From Pseudoalteromonas rubra (lineage in GTDB: Bacteria > Pseudomonadota > Gammaproteobacteria > Enterobacterales > Alteromonadaceae), in NCBI RefSeq assembly GCF_005887115.1, contig NZ_PNCJ01000009.1:124001-188000 (forward strand): DNA of 64,000 bases. Reading direction: 5' to 3'. The position numbers and the translations under genes were made by a program. The notes under the pieces are model-generated. The model was not told the origin of the DNA. It searched no databases and worked only from the letters and a program-made list of their open reading frames with translations. Numbering within the stretch: position 1 is the stretch's first letter; each line of letters begins with the position of its first letter. This document shows positions 16,762 through 24,392 of this stretch, piece after piece.

Positions 16762-18795
16762 ATGCCTTTTGGACTCAAACGTACTTTGCAATGCTCCTTG
16801 CTGGCGTTTGCAACATTACCCGTATTGGCGCAGGCAAATGCCGGGCTACAGGCTGAAGATATTTTTGAGCTGGAGTATGCAAGTGACCCACAGATTTCGC
16901 CCAATGGTGAGCAAGTCGTGTACGTGCGTAACAGCAACGATGTAATGAAAGACGCCAAAAGACAAAACCTGTGGCTGGTGGATGCTAAAACCGGCGTCCA
17001 GTCTCCGTTGTTCTCAGACGAAAACCGCTACTATCAGCCGCGCTGGTCACCCGATGGCAGTAAAATTGCTTTTCTGAGCGATGTGTCTGGCAGCACTCAG
17101 GTGCACGTGCATTATATTGCGCAAAACCGCACAGCTTTGCTGACCCAGTTACAGTCTGGGATCAGTGACTTAACCTGGTCGCCAGATGGTAAATGGCTGG
17201 CATTTAGCCAGAAAGTAGAAGAAAAGCCGGCAGTCATTGCCAAAATGCCCGCTAAGCCCAAAGGCGCGCAGTGGTCAGAGTCGGCCATTGTGATTGATAA
17301 AGCTTACTATCAGGCGGACGGGCGCGGTCTGGTCAAGCCAGGGTATAGACAAATTTTTGTTTTGCCAAGTGAAGGCGGCACGCCTCGTCAGCTGACTTCA
17401 GGCAATTATCACCACAGTGGCAAACTGGCCTGGCGCAGTGACTCTAAAGGCATCGTGTTCTCGGCTAACCGCATTGCTGACTGGGAATATAAACGCTTAG
17501 AAGGCGATCTGTTTGAGGTTGATTTTGCAGGGAAAATCACGCAATTGACCAATGCACCGGGGCGTGAGCACTCTCCGAGCTTTTCGGAAAATGGCAAACA
17601 GCTGGCGTTTTTGAGCTCATCAGGCGAGCTGAATCCGTATCGCAATCACAAACTGAACATTATGAACTGGCAAAGCAAGCAATCTCGCATGATTGCGAAG
17701 GACTTTGACCGTTCAATCCAAAACCCAAGCTGGATCGGCAGCGCTTCGCTTGCCATCGCCTATGACGACCACGGTATGCGCAAGCTGGCCACCATTACCA
17801 CCAAAGGTAAAATCAAAGATCTCACCGATACGCTGTCGGGCACCACGCTGGGCAGGCCTTACCTGAGCGGTCAGTTCAGCGCTAACTTTGATGGTGAAAT
17901 TGCCTTTACCAAAGGCTCAAGTTCACGTCCTGCGGATGTGGCAGTGACAACCAGTAAAGGTAAAGTGAAGCCGCTGACTGCCCTGAATGAGGATTTACTG
18001 GCGCATAAATCACTGGGCAAAGTACACGAAATCACTTATAAATCATCGTTCGATGGTGAACCCATCCAGGGCTGGTATATCACGCCGCCGGATTTTGATC
18101 CGAGCAAGAAGTATCCATTATTGATGGAGATCCACGGTGGTCCACACCTGGCCTACGGCCCACACTTCTCGGCCGAGCTGCAGCGCTATGCAGCGCAGGG
18201 TTACGTGGTGTTTTACGATAATCACCGGGGCAGTAGCTCATATGGTGAGCGCTTTGCCATGTTGCTGAAATACAAGTACAGCTCAAAAGAAGACTTTGCC
18301 GACCACAACTCGGGCGTAGACGCCATGATTGCCAAAGGCTTTATCGACCAGAATAACCTGTTTATCGCCGGTGGATCAGCGGGTGGAATTGCCACGGCGT
18401 ACGCCATTGGCCTGACTGATCGCTTTAATGCTGCTGTAGTGGTTAAGCCGGTGATCAACTGGTTAAGTAAAGTACTGACGGCCGACAGTGGCCTGGTGCA
18501 GATCCCCACTCAGTTCCCGGGAATGCCGTGGGAGCATGTTGACCATTACTGGGAGCGCTCGCCGCTGTCTCTGGTTGGCAATGTCACTACGCCGACTATG
18601 CTGATGACGGGCGAAGAAGACTTGCGTACCCCAATGGCTGAAACAGAGCAGTTTTATCAGGCACTAAAACATCGTAAAATTGATTCTGTGCTGGTGAAAA
18701 TTCCGGGTGCACCCCATGGTATTGCTGGGCGTCCTTCGCGGATGATCAGTAAAATAGAGCACACGCTTGCGTGGTTCGAAAAATATAAAAAATAA
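16762..18795 (+). CDS. Exported S9-family prolyl oligopeptidase-like peptidase
   Basis: A 677-residue serine peptidase of family S9 (acylaminoacyl-peptidase/DPP-type branch). The signal peptide ends near LAQANA. The N-terminal half is a WD/TolB-like beta-propeller with repeats of the type WSPDGSKIAFLS and WSPDGKWLAFSQ. The C-terminal alpha/beta-hydrolase domain contains ymEIHGGPHLAYG, the nucleophile elbow GGSAGG (S539), the acid region TGEEDLRTP (D620) and GAPHG (H652), a complete triad. It should cleave small peptides in the periplasm. ATG 16762 has AGGAGG at good distance. A strong terminator follows at 18799-18822, so it is a single-gene unit. Confidence 0.9.
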   Translation: MPFGLKRTLQCSLLAFATLPVLAQANAGLQAEDIFELEYASDPQISPNGEQVVYVRNSNDVMKDAKRQNLWLVDAKTGVQSPLFSDENRYYQPRWSPDGSKIAFLSDVSGSTQVHVHYIAQNRTALLTQLQSGISDLTWSPDGKWLAFSQKVEEKPAVIAKMPAKPKGAQWSESAIVIDKAYYQADGRGLVKPGYRQIFVLPSEGGTPRQLTSGNYHHSGKLAWRSDSKGIVFSANRIADWEYKRLEGDLFEVDFAGKITQLTNAPGREHSPSFSENGKQLAFLSSSGELNPYRNHKLNIMNWQSKQSRMIAKDFDRSIQNPSWIGSASLAIAYDDHGMRKLATITTKGKIKDLTDTLSGTTLGRPYLSGQFSANFDGEIAFTKGSSSRPADVAVTTSKGKVKPLTALNEDLLAHKSLGKVHEITYKSSFDGEPIQGWYITPPDFDPSKKYPLLMEIHGGPHLAYGPHFSAELQRYAAQGYVVFYDNHRGSSSYGERFAMLLKYKYSSKEDFADHNSGVDAMIAKGFIDQNNLFIAGGSAGGIATAYAIGLTDRFNAAVVVKPVINWLSKVLTADSGLVQIPTQFPGMPWEHVDHYWERSPLSLVGNVTTPTMLMTGEEDLRTPMAETEQFYQALKHRKIDSVLVKIPGAPHGIAGRPSRMISKIEHTLAWFEKYKK

Positions 18796-18798
18796 TAG

Positions 18799-18822
18799 AA
18801 AAGCCGCGCAATGCGGCTTTTT
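18799..18822 (+). terminator. Rho-independent terminator after the S9 peptidase gene
   Basis: AAAAGCCGC (18799-18807), 5-base loop, GCGGCTTTT (18813-18821), followed by a further T. It begins right after the stop codon, a classic intrinsic terminator. Confidence 0.92.
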
Positions 18823-18983
18823 AATGCCTGCTAGTAAAAGTCAAAATAACCCTTCGGTGCGCCTTTATTTTGCACAACAATCCGCGATGAGCTGAAAAAA
18901 GCCTGAACAGTGAGAAAAAATGAACGTTTTCCTGAACTGGGTATCTTAACTGCCTGATAACTAATAATTAGAAGGAATTACAA

Positions 18984-19982
18984 ATGAGGCTTATTCAGTA
19001 TCTTGGTTTACCTCTGGCGATGCTATCTAGTATCAGCAGTGCCAATGAGGCACTTAACAAGCAGGCAGTTGTCAGCACTTTAGTGAATGAAATTGAAAAC
19101 AGTTATGTTGAAACAGACAAAATTCCCGGCCTGGCAAAGAGCTTGCAGCAACTCACAGATAACCCAGCCTTTCACGGCGCTGTTACTCAGGATGAATTTG
19201 CCGCGTTGTTGTCCGCAGAGCTGAAAAAAACCGACCCGCATTTTGGCGTTCAGTGGCGCGATCCGAGCGGTGTTGTGACACAGAAAAAAGCCGAATCCTG
19301 GTTCGCCAAACTGGCACGCAACAACTCTGGTTTTAGCAAGGTCGAGATCTTGCCCGGCAACGTCGGGTATATTGATTTCTGGGGTTTTGATAATGTTTCG
19401 GATGAATCAAAACGCACCGTGGCAGGGGTAATGACGTTTGTGGCCAATGCGGATGCATTGCTCATTGACCTGAGAAAAAATGGCGGTGGCAGTGGCGAAA
19501 TGGTGCAGCTGATCAGCAGCTATTTTTTAAAGCCCGGTACACATTTAAATAGCATCTACTGGCGCACCACCAACACCACGCGCGAGTTTTATACCCTAAA
19601 AGAGATCGCTGCGAAGGCGAATTTGACCATTCCGTTGTATGTGCTCACGAGCAAGGGAACCTTCTCGGCAGCCGAAGAGTTTGCCTACAACCTGAAACAC
19701 CTGAGCAGAGCCACGTTGGTGGGGGAAGTTACCAAAGGGGGCGCTAACCCCTGGCAATATTACGAGCTGGGTAACGGTTTTAGGGCTAGTATACCTATTG
19801 CCAAGGCTGTCAATCCTGTAACCAAAAGCAACTGGGAAGGCGTCGGCGTGAAGCCGGACATAGTCACGACCAGTGAGACGGCTTTCAATACGGCTTATAA
19901 ACTGGCGCTCAAAGACGTCGCGAAGGTTGCTGATAACGAATATCAGCAGGCCCAGATTAAAGAAAAAATCGATACTCTGTAA
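18984..19982 (+). CDS. Exported S41-family (tail-specific/IRBP-like) peptidase
   Basis: A 332-residue peptidase of family S41 with a signal peptide (MRLIQYLGLPLAMLSSISS). Residues 20-120 match the helical N-terminal domain of the IRBP-like branch. The catalytic core has NVGYIDFWGF, LIDLRKNGGGSGEMV, LTSKGTFSAAEEFAY with the expected nucleophile S228, and LVGEVTKGGANP. There is no PDZ domain, so it is the short IRBP-like type rather than CtpA/Prc. Substrate unknown; likely a periplasmic peptide or a protein C-terminus. ATG 18984 is preceded by AAGGAA. It lies alone after the S9 peptidase terminator. Confidence 0.85.
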   Translation: MRLIQYLGLPLAMLSSISSANEALNKQAVVSTLVNEIENSYVETDKIPGLAKSLQQLTDNPAFHGAVTQDEFAALLSAELKKTDPHFGVQWRDPSGVVTQKKAESWFAKLARNNSGFSKVEILPGNVGYIDFWGFDNVSDESKRTVAGVMTFVANADALLIDLRKNGGGSGEMVQLISSYFLKPGTHLNSIYWRTTNTTREFYTLKEIAAKANLTIPLYVLTSKGTFSAAEEFAYNLKHLSRATLVGEVTKGGANPWQYYELGNGFRASIPIAKAVNPVTKSNWEGVGVKPDIVTTSETAFNTAYKLALKDVAKVADNEYQQAQIKEKIDTL

Positions 19983-20271
19983 CTGTTTCTTCCCGCAAGT
20001 GCTTGCCTATTCGTCATGCGAGACAAAAATAGGCGTACATGCGGTAAATCTTGCTATCAAAAAATGCAGCTTTTGACGAAAGTCCCTGTTTTTCAAGTTC
20101 ACTGTTCACAATATCGTTAGAGTATCTTACTGGTGCTGGAGTTTGTCGATGCTTGCTACACCGTCCAGTCTATGCAAAGGATCCAGGTTAGAAACCGGGT
20201 ACAAACATGTAGCATTGGAAGTTTCAAAGCCGCATAATGTGGTTTTTTTAACGATGAAGTTCAGGAAGTGT

Positions 20272-21030
20272 ATGAAGTTTTTAAAAGGATTTGCTCTGGT
20301 AACTGCCTGCTGGCTGAGTACAGCCGCGGCCGACATTCAACCTGCCAGTATTTACGATAAAGCCCGTGACAGGGCCATTCCGGTTGAGATCACCTACCCG
20401 CAATCTCACGCACAATGCAGTGAAAAAGCCCCTTGTCCGGTGGCGTTTCTCGGCGCGGGCTACGGTATGTCGCATACCGATTACACCTTCTTAGCCAAAG
20501 TGCTGAATAAGCATGGGTATCTGGTGGTCGCAATCGGGCATGAGTTGCCGGGCGATCCGCCGCTTTCTGTCTCTGGTAATTTGTTTGAAACGCGCAGTGA
20601 AAACTGGCAGCGGGGTGCAAAAACACTGGCGTTTCTACACGGTGAATTGCAAAGCAGCATAACTGGGTACGATTTTAATAGTCTAACTTTGGTTGGCCAC
20701 TCAAATGGGGGCGATATTGCTGCCTGGCTGGGTATTGAAGGTAAGCCTTACATAGAACAGATCATTACGTTAGATCACCGTCGTGTACCACTGCCAAAAA
20801 CTAAGGACATCAAGGTGCTGTCGATACGTGCCAGCGATTATCCGGCAGACCCGGGCGTGCTGCCCAGCGAGGCGGAGCAAGCCGAATTTGGTGGCTGTGT
20901 GGTGACCATCCCCAAAGCGCGCCATGATGATATTGCCGACTTCGGCCCTGTCTGGTTAAAAGACAAGATAGCGCAGCTTGTTCGTCTGCATCTGGGCGGA
21001 AAATCTTGCAAACAATTGCGAAAAGCGTAA
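20272..21030 (+). CDS. Exported alpha/beta-hydrolase
   Basis: A 252-residue alpha/beta-hydrolase with a signal peptide (MKFLKGFALVTACWLSTAAA). VTYPQS-like strands, VAFLGAGYGMSHTDYTFLA and the nucleophile elbow GHSNGG are clear. The C-terminal PKARHDDIADF may carry the catalytic His. It resembles dienelactone-hydrolase/chlorophyllase-like periplasmic esterases, but I cannot assign a substrate. ATG 20272 has AGGAAG six bases upstream; the in-frame ATGs at 20143 and 20254 lack this. A hairpin with stems CAGTGTG and CACACTG follows at 21054-21072. Confidence 0.8.
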   Translation: MKFLKGFALVTACWLSTAAADIQPASIYDKARDRAIPVEITYPQSHAQCSEKAPCPVAFLGAGYGMSHTDYTFLAKVLNKHGYLVVAIGHELPGDPPLSVSGNLFETRSENWQRGAKTLAFLHGELQSSITGYDFNSLTLVGHSNGGDIAAWLGIEGKPYIEQIITLDHRRVPLPKTKDIKVLSIRASDYPADPGVLPSEAEQAEFGGCVVTIPKARHDDIADFGPVWLKDKIAQLVRLHLGGKSCKQLRKA

Positions 21031-21053
21031 TGGCCTGATAGAAAGTACAGTGA

Positions 21054-21072
21054 CAGTGTGCAAGTCACACTG
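21054..21072 (+). terminator. Weak hairpin after the alpha/beta-hydrolase gene
   Basis: CAGTGTG (21054-21060), loop CAAGT, CACACTG (21066-21072). No T-run follows, so termination is only possible. Confidence 0.3.
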
Positions 21073-21113
21073 CCATATTCACACATAAATTATAATAATA
21101 AGAGCAGCTTCAT

Positions 21114-21404
21114 ATGAAATACTTACTGACCGCCCTGTTTATCCTGGTTCTTATCGGCGGCTGCACGTCAACTTCGCAGTCAGATCCCCAGATAAAAAAT
21201 GGCTATGTCCAGATGCAATTCGATATTAACGAGCAAGGCAGGCCCGAGAACATCCGTATTATTGAGTCAAGTCACAATGGCTTATTTGACCAAGAAGCCA
21301 TACGCTCACTAAAAGAATGGAAATATAACCCTAAAATTGAAAATGGCGCACCCGTCAGACAAACCAACCAAAAGGTGCAGCTGGATTTTGATATTAAAAA
21401 TTAA
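21114..21404 (+). CDS. Small lipoprotein with a TonB C-terminal-like domain
   Basis: A 96-residue protein with a lipoprotein signal (ILVLIGGC, lipid Cys about residue 17) followed directly by a domain like the C-terminus of energy-transducing TonB. Matching elements are YVQMQFDINEQGRPENIRI, FDQEAIRSLKEWKYNP and a final beta strand VQLDFDI. The TonB inner-membrane helix and proline-rich spacer are absent, so it cannot work as a normal TonB; it would sit lipid-anchored in the periplasm. A structural or decoy role is speculative. ATG 21114 is just downstream of GAGCAG. Confidence 0.7.
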   Translation: MKYLLTALFILVLIGGCTSTSQSDPQIKNGYVQMQFDINEQGRPENIRIIESSHNGLFDQEAIRSLKEWKYNPKIENGAPVRQTNQKVQLDFDIKN

Positions 21405-21425
21405 GCAGACAATTCGTAAACGAGT

Positions 21426-21764
21426 TTATTTCGTTTTGTTCCGCGCATAGGCAATGCGACGCGCGGTTCTTCGTTTAGCGCCTATTTGGGATTTGACTTT
21501 CATCGGGCACAACAATGCAGCAACAGCGGCCAACAGTGGAGTTATTACAGCGCCCAACAAAATCATGTCGACAGACCGTATGGTAAAAGCAAAGACTGAT
21601 ACAAGCATAATGCTCAGGTTCATTGCGCCTGTTATCGTCCATAAAGCGCCTTTGTGAAGATAAAGTAGCGAACCACATAGTTTACAACGGACTTTTGTAT
21701 CAAAGATAAGATGCGATTTCTGCAGCGGAGAAATCCCATTTTGGGCACAGTCAGGGCACTTCAT
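21426..21764 (-). CDS. Zinc-ribbon membrane protein of unknown function
   Basis: A 112-residue protein. The N-terminus has two Cys pairs, MKCPDCAQNG and VRCKLCGSL, typical of a zinc ribbon. Two transmembrane segments (about residues 43-63 and 67-87) and a very basic tail (KRRTARRIAYARNKTK) follow. It is not assigned to a family with known function. ATG 21762-21764 is preceded by GGGAA. It is convergent with the TonB-domain lipoprotein and lies downstream of the merR-like gene in the same direction, with a 70-bp gap. Confidence 0.65.
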   Translation of the reverse strand: MKCPDCAQNGISPLQKSHLIFDTKVRCKLCGSLLYLHKGALWTITGAMNLSIMLVSVFAFTIRSVDMILLGAVITPLLAAVAALLCPMKVKSQIGAKRRTARRIAYARNKTK

Positions 21765-21834
21765 TCACAATTCCCATTGAGCAAGATGAGTAACATACTA
21801 CTTTGATTTAACAACAATGGGTATGGGCGCTGAC

Positions 21835-22188
21835 TTACCCCTGCTCAATCTCTGCTAAAAACTGGCTGAGTATTGCTTTGCTTTCAGCCAGTCGCGCGGC
21901 TTTCTCATCAACGGCTTTGATTTCGCTATGTAACAGGTTTCTTAGCTCGTCACAGGGTTCAAAAATGGGCCTGTCGCCGCGAATACAGGGCAGGAACTGC
22001 AAAATGGTATTGAGTGTCATGCCTGCCGCGCTCAGTAACTGAATACGGGTTAGTGTCTGGATATCGTTCGATGTGTAGTGGCGATAGCCTGAAGGGGAGC
22101 GGCTGGGGTGAAGCAAGCCTTGCTCTTCGTAATACCGCAGCATGCGAATGCTGATTCCTGTTTGTTTCGATAATTCGCCGATTTTCAT
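21835..22188 (-). CDS. MerR-family transcriptional regulator
   Basis: A 117-residue MerR regulator. The N-terminal winged helix has MKIGELSKQTGISIRMLRYYEEQGLL (its first 26 residues describe the family signature) and the wing SPSGYRHYTSNDI. A dimerisation coiled coil occupies about 80-115. The effector region is short and has two Cys (PCIRG and EPCDEL), but I cannot name a ligand. It is divergent from the class IV aminotransferase gene, and the intervening DNA holds a MerR-type operator at 22198-22229, so it very probably controls that gene and itself. Confidence 0.9.
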   Translation of the reverse strand: MKIGELSKQTGISIRMLRYYEEQGLLHPSRSPSGYRHYTSNDIQTLTRIQLLSAAGMTLNTILQFLPCIRGDRPIFEPCDELRNLLHSEIKAVDEKAARLAESKAILSQFLAEIEQG

Positions 22189-22197
22189 TATGCGTTC

Positions 22198-22229
22198 TTG
22201 ACTCTCACAGTGCTGTCAGGGTTTATAGT
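22198..22229 (+). promoter_or_regulatory. MerR-type operator/promoter with 20-bp spacer
   Basis: -35 TTGACT (22198-22203) and -10 TATAGT (22224-22229) are separated by 20 bp, longer than the usual 17, the hallmark of MerR-activated promoters. The spacer region holds an imperfect palindrome: ACTCTCACAG (22201-22210), a TG centre, and CTGTCAGGGT (22213-22222); the arms match at 8 of 10 positions. Confidence 0.82.
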
Positions 22230-22269
22230 ACTGGCTTCCAAAAAGGGTTTCAAACTGGGAGTTAATTGT

Positions 22270-23085
22270 ATGAAAGAAAACACCTTTACATCGCAGAGTG
22301 TGGTCAACGGCACGCTACTTCAGGAGCCACAGATGAGCCAGCTGGCCTTCTCTGGTTTTGCACATTTTACCGCTATGCAGGTACGTGATGGCAGGGTAAA
22401 GGGCATGGATCTGCATCTGAACAGGTTACGTCATGCTTCAGTCGAATTGTTTGGTCAGGCATTGTCTGATGCCGAAATCCTGACATCTGTTCGTGCTGCC
22501 ATCGCTGCGGCGGGCAAGGACTTGTCTTTGACGGTGACCCTGTATTCTGCTCATGGTGAGTTCACCCTAGAAAGTATGAACAGCCAGCCGAATGTACTGG
22601 TTCGCACTAGTGAACCTGCGAATGGACCGGGCGGACCGCTGAAACTGCTGGCCACGGAATATAGTCGGCCGTTACCTGAAATTAAACATGTCGGCGAAAT
22701 CAGTAAAACTTACTATCTTCATAGGGCCGCGCAGCAGGGCTATGATGATGCGGTATTTGTAGATAGCACAGGTTGCCTGAGTGAGGGAACCATCTGGAAT
22801 CTGGCCTTCTGGGATGGCGAAACAGTAATTTGGCCACAGGCGCCTAAACTACAAGGCACTATGATGAGTGTGCTACAGCGGCAGCTAAGGTTACTTAATA
22901 CCGAGCAGCGTACCGAGCCGGTCACCTTGAGCCGTCTGCCATCGCTGCGCGGGGCTGTAGTGATGAACTCCTGGACGCCGGGTGTGACGGTGGCAGAAAT
23001 TTCCGGGCACAGCCTGAGTGAGTCTGAGTCTTTGCGCACGCTGCTTCATCAGGCTTATGAGGCGGAGCCCGCTCAGGTAATCTAG
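22270..23085 (+). CDS. PLP-dependent class IV aminotransferase
   Basis: A 271-residue fold-type IV enzyme of the branched-chain aminotransferase/D-amino-acid aminotransferase/aminodeoxychorismate lyase family. The Schiff-base lysine is in EISKTYYLHR (K146). GYDDAVFVDSTGCLSEGT and IWNLAFWDG form the canonical cofactor loop, and LQGTMMSVLQRQ and RGAVVMNSWTPGV are also typical. The substrate class cannot be fixed by eye. ATG 22270 fits the promoter at 22198-22229 (predicted transcript start near 22236) and has GGAG upstream; the longer frame from 22198 would start inside the -35 box. Probably MerR-activated. Confidence 0.85.
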   Translation: MKENTFTSQSVVNGTLLQEPQMSQLAFSGFAHFTAMQVRDGRVKGMDLHLNRLRHASVELFGQALSDAEILTSVRAAIAAAGKDLSLTVTLYSAHGEFTLESMNSQPNVLVRTSEPANGPGGPLKLLATEYSRPLPEIKHVGEISKTYYLHRAAQQGYDDAVFVDSTGCLSEGTIWNLAFWDGETVIWPQAPKLQGTMMSVLQRQLRLLNTEQRTEPVTLSRLPSLRGAVVMNSWTPGVTVAEISGHSLSESESLRTLLHQAYEAEPAQVI

Positions 23086-23090
23086 TGCGC

Positions 23091-23122
23091 TGAGCCCCGT
23101 TGCGTAAGCAGTCCGGGGCTCA
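23091..23122. terminator. Bidirectional terminator hairpin
   Basis: TGAGCCCC (23091-23098) and GGGGCTCA (23115-23122), a perfect 8-bp stem with a 16-base loop. It lies between the convergent aminotransferase and sigma-partner genes. No T-run in either direction. Confidence 0.5.
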
Positions 23123-23133
23123 ACGTGATGTGT

Positions 23134-23736
23134 TTATTCACCGCTCAACTCATCAAGCTGCTGCTCCACGCGCGCCAGCAAAGGTCCAAACCTTTTTTCG
23201 GCGGCGCGTTTATTCCAAAAGTAGATCCCCACCATGCCAAACAGCACGATCAGGTAATACAATTGCATGTGCGTATCGAGTTGAATAATCCCTTTGTCAT
23301 CCATATTGGCGCCCAGCGTGATCAGCATGACACTGACAAAAATGGGTGCAATGTACCACCATACTATGCCTTCCAGGAGTTGCTTTTGCTGAGCAAGCCT
23401 TTGCTGTTCCTGATGTAAATATGCCCGGATGCTGTCATCTTTGCAGGGGGAAATACGTCGGGCTTTAAGCAATTTATAAGGGATATACAGGCTCGTCAGG
23501 ATGGCCAGAACACAGCCTAAAGACTGGACCCAGTTGAAGCTGATTGTGAGGCCGTACAGCCAGACAGGAATAAGCAACAAGGAAATGGAGATTTCCATGA
23601 AATCGCGCATTTTAATATCACGCTGATATTTCTTTGTTTTAGTCTTAAGCTCATCGATCTGCAATGCCAGTTTCGCTTCTGAGCTGTTGGTTTCAATTTG
23701 CTGTTCAAAGTTGTACTTTAGATCATCCAGTTTCAT
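23134..23736 (-). CDS. Membrane protein coupled to the ECF sigma factor
   Basis: A 200-residue protein that begins with a charged coiled-coil-like stretch (about 1-45), then about four transmembrane segments (around 48-68, 70-88, 122-142, 158-176), and ends with another charged helix. Its ATG overlaps the stop codon of the ECF sigma gene (ATGA), so the two are translationally coupled. By position it is the candidate anti-sigma or regulatory partner, but it lacks a recognisable zinc-anti-sigma (HxxxCxxC) motif, so this is inference from context only. Confidence 0.65.
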   Translation of the reverse strand: MKLDDLKYNFEQQIETNSSEAKLALQIDELKTKTKKYQRDIKMRDFMEISISLLLIPVWLYGLTISFNWVQSLGCVLAILTSLYIPYKLLKARRISPCKDDSIRAYLHQEQQRLAQQKQLLEGIVWWYIAPIFVSVMLITLGANMDDKGIIQLDTHMQLYYLIVLFGMVGIYFWNKRAAEKRFGPLLARVEQQLDELSGE

Positions 23737-24221
23737 GACTCGTCTCCTACAAAGTTTTGTTCAAACTCACGTTTAATGCGCTTTATCCGCGAGCGTACCG
23801 CGTTGTCGCTTATCCCTAATACGTGTGCAATGTCTTCCGACTTCAGGCCATCCAGATACATCATCAGCACACCGGCATCGATATCACTGAGTGTGTCCAT
23901 AAATTGATTAAGAATATCGGCCTGACAGCCGGGATGTTCAGCTTGAGGTTGCTGTCCACAGTGCCTCGAAACGGATTGTTTAATGTCATTGTGTTTAATT
24001 CGGGTTTTGACAAAGGTGTTGGCCGTATTGAGCGCCACTTTATACACCCAGGTACCGATGGAGGATTGCCCCGAAAAGCTTTCATAGCTGCGCCACAATT
24101 GCAGCAGGATCTCCTGATACATATCATCGCGCTCTACGGGGCCGCCATAGCGTGAAGCGATATACCGTATTCGTCCATCGTTTTCAGCGAGCATTTGTTC
24201 GAATGAAGGTTGTGTGTTCAC
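23733..24221 (-). CDS. ECF-type RNA polymerase sigma factor
   Basis: A 162-residue extracytoplasmic-function sigma factor. Region 2 spans about residues 8-75, with DDMYQEILLQLWRSYESF and TWVYKVALNTANTFV. Region 4 spans about 105-155, with DAGVLMMYLDGLKSEDIA and the helix-turn-helix VLGISDNAVRSRIKRIKRE. It should direct RNA polymerase to a small stress regulon. GTG 24221 is used as start; AGGGA lies upstream. The following membrane protein overlaps by four bases and may hold it inactive. The upstream region (24222-24392) carries two hairpins. Confidence 0.9.
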   Translation of the reverse strand: MNTQPSFEQMLAENDGRIRYIASRYGGPVERDDMYQEILLQLWRSYESFSGQSSIGTWVYKVALNTANTFVKTRIKHNDIKQSVSRHCGQQPQAEHPGCQADILNQFMDTLSDIDAGVLMMYLDGLKSEDIAHVLGISDNAVRSRIKRIKREFEQNFVGDES

Positions 24222-24327
24222 TATGTCCCTGCTTTTTGTTGTTGATGTTATTTGGTTAGTAATGCTCAGGACCTGAATGTGTCACAGACTGTCAAAAAAA
24301 GTGCAGTGAATCTGAAGTGGGAGAGGC

Positions 24328-24382
24328 ATGCCATAACCCTCAGATATGGGCTATGGCATGTATCCCCGGTGAACACCGGGGA
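24328..24382 (-). terminator. Two consecutive hairpins after oligopeptidase B
   Basis: First TCCCCGGTG (24363-24371) and CACCGGGGA (24374-24382), a perfect 9-bp stem. Then CATGCCATA (24328-24336) and TATGGCATG (24352-24360). Both lie just downstream of the leftward oligopeptidase gene and upstream of the sigma gene. Neither has a T-run directly after it; a run of seven T on the minus strand occurs about 30 bases further on. Confidence 0.5.
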
Positions 24383-24392
24383 AGTGTTGGTA

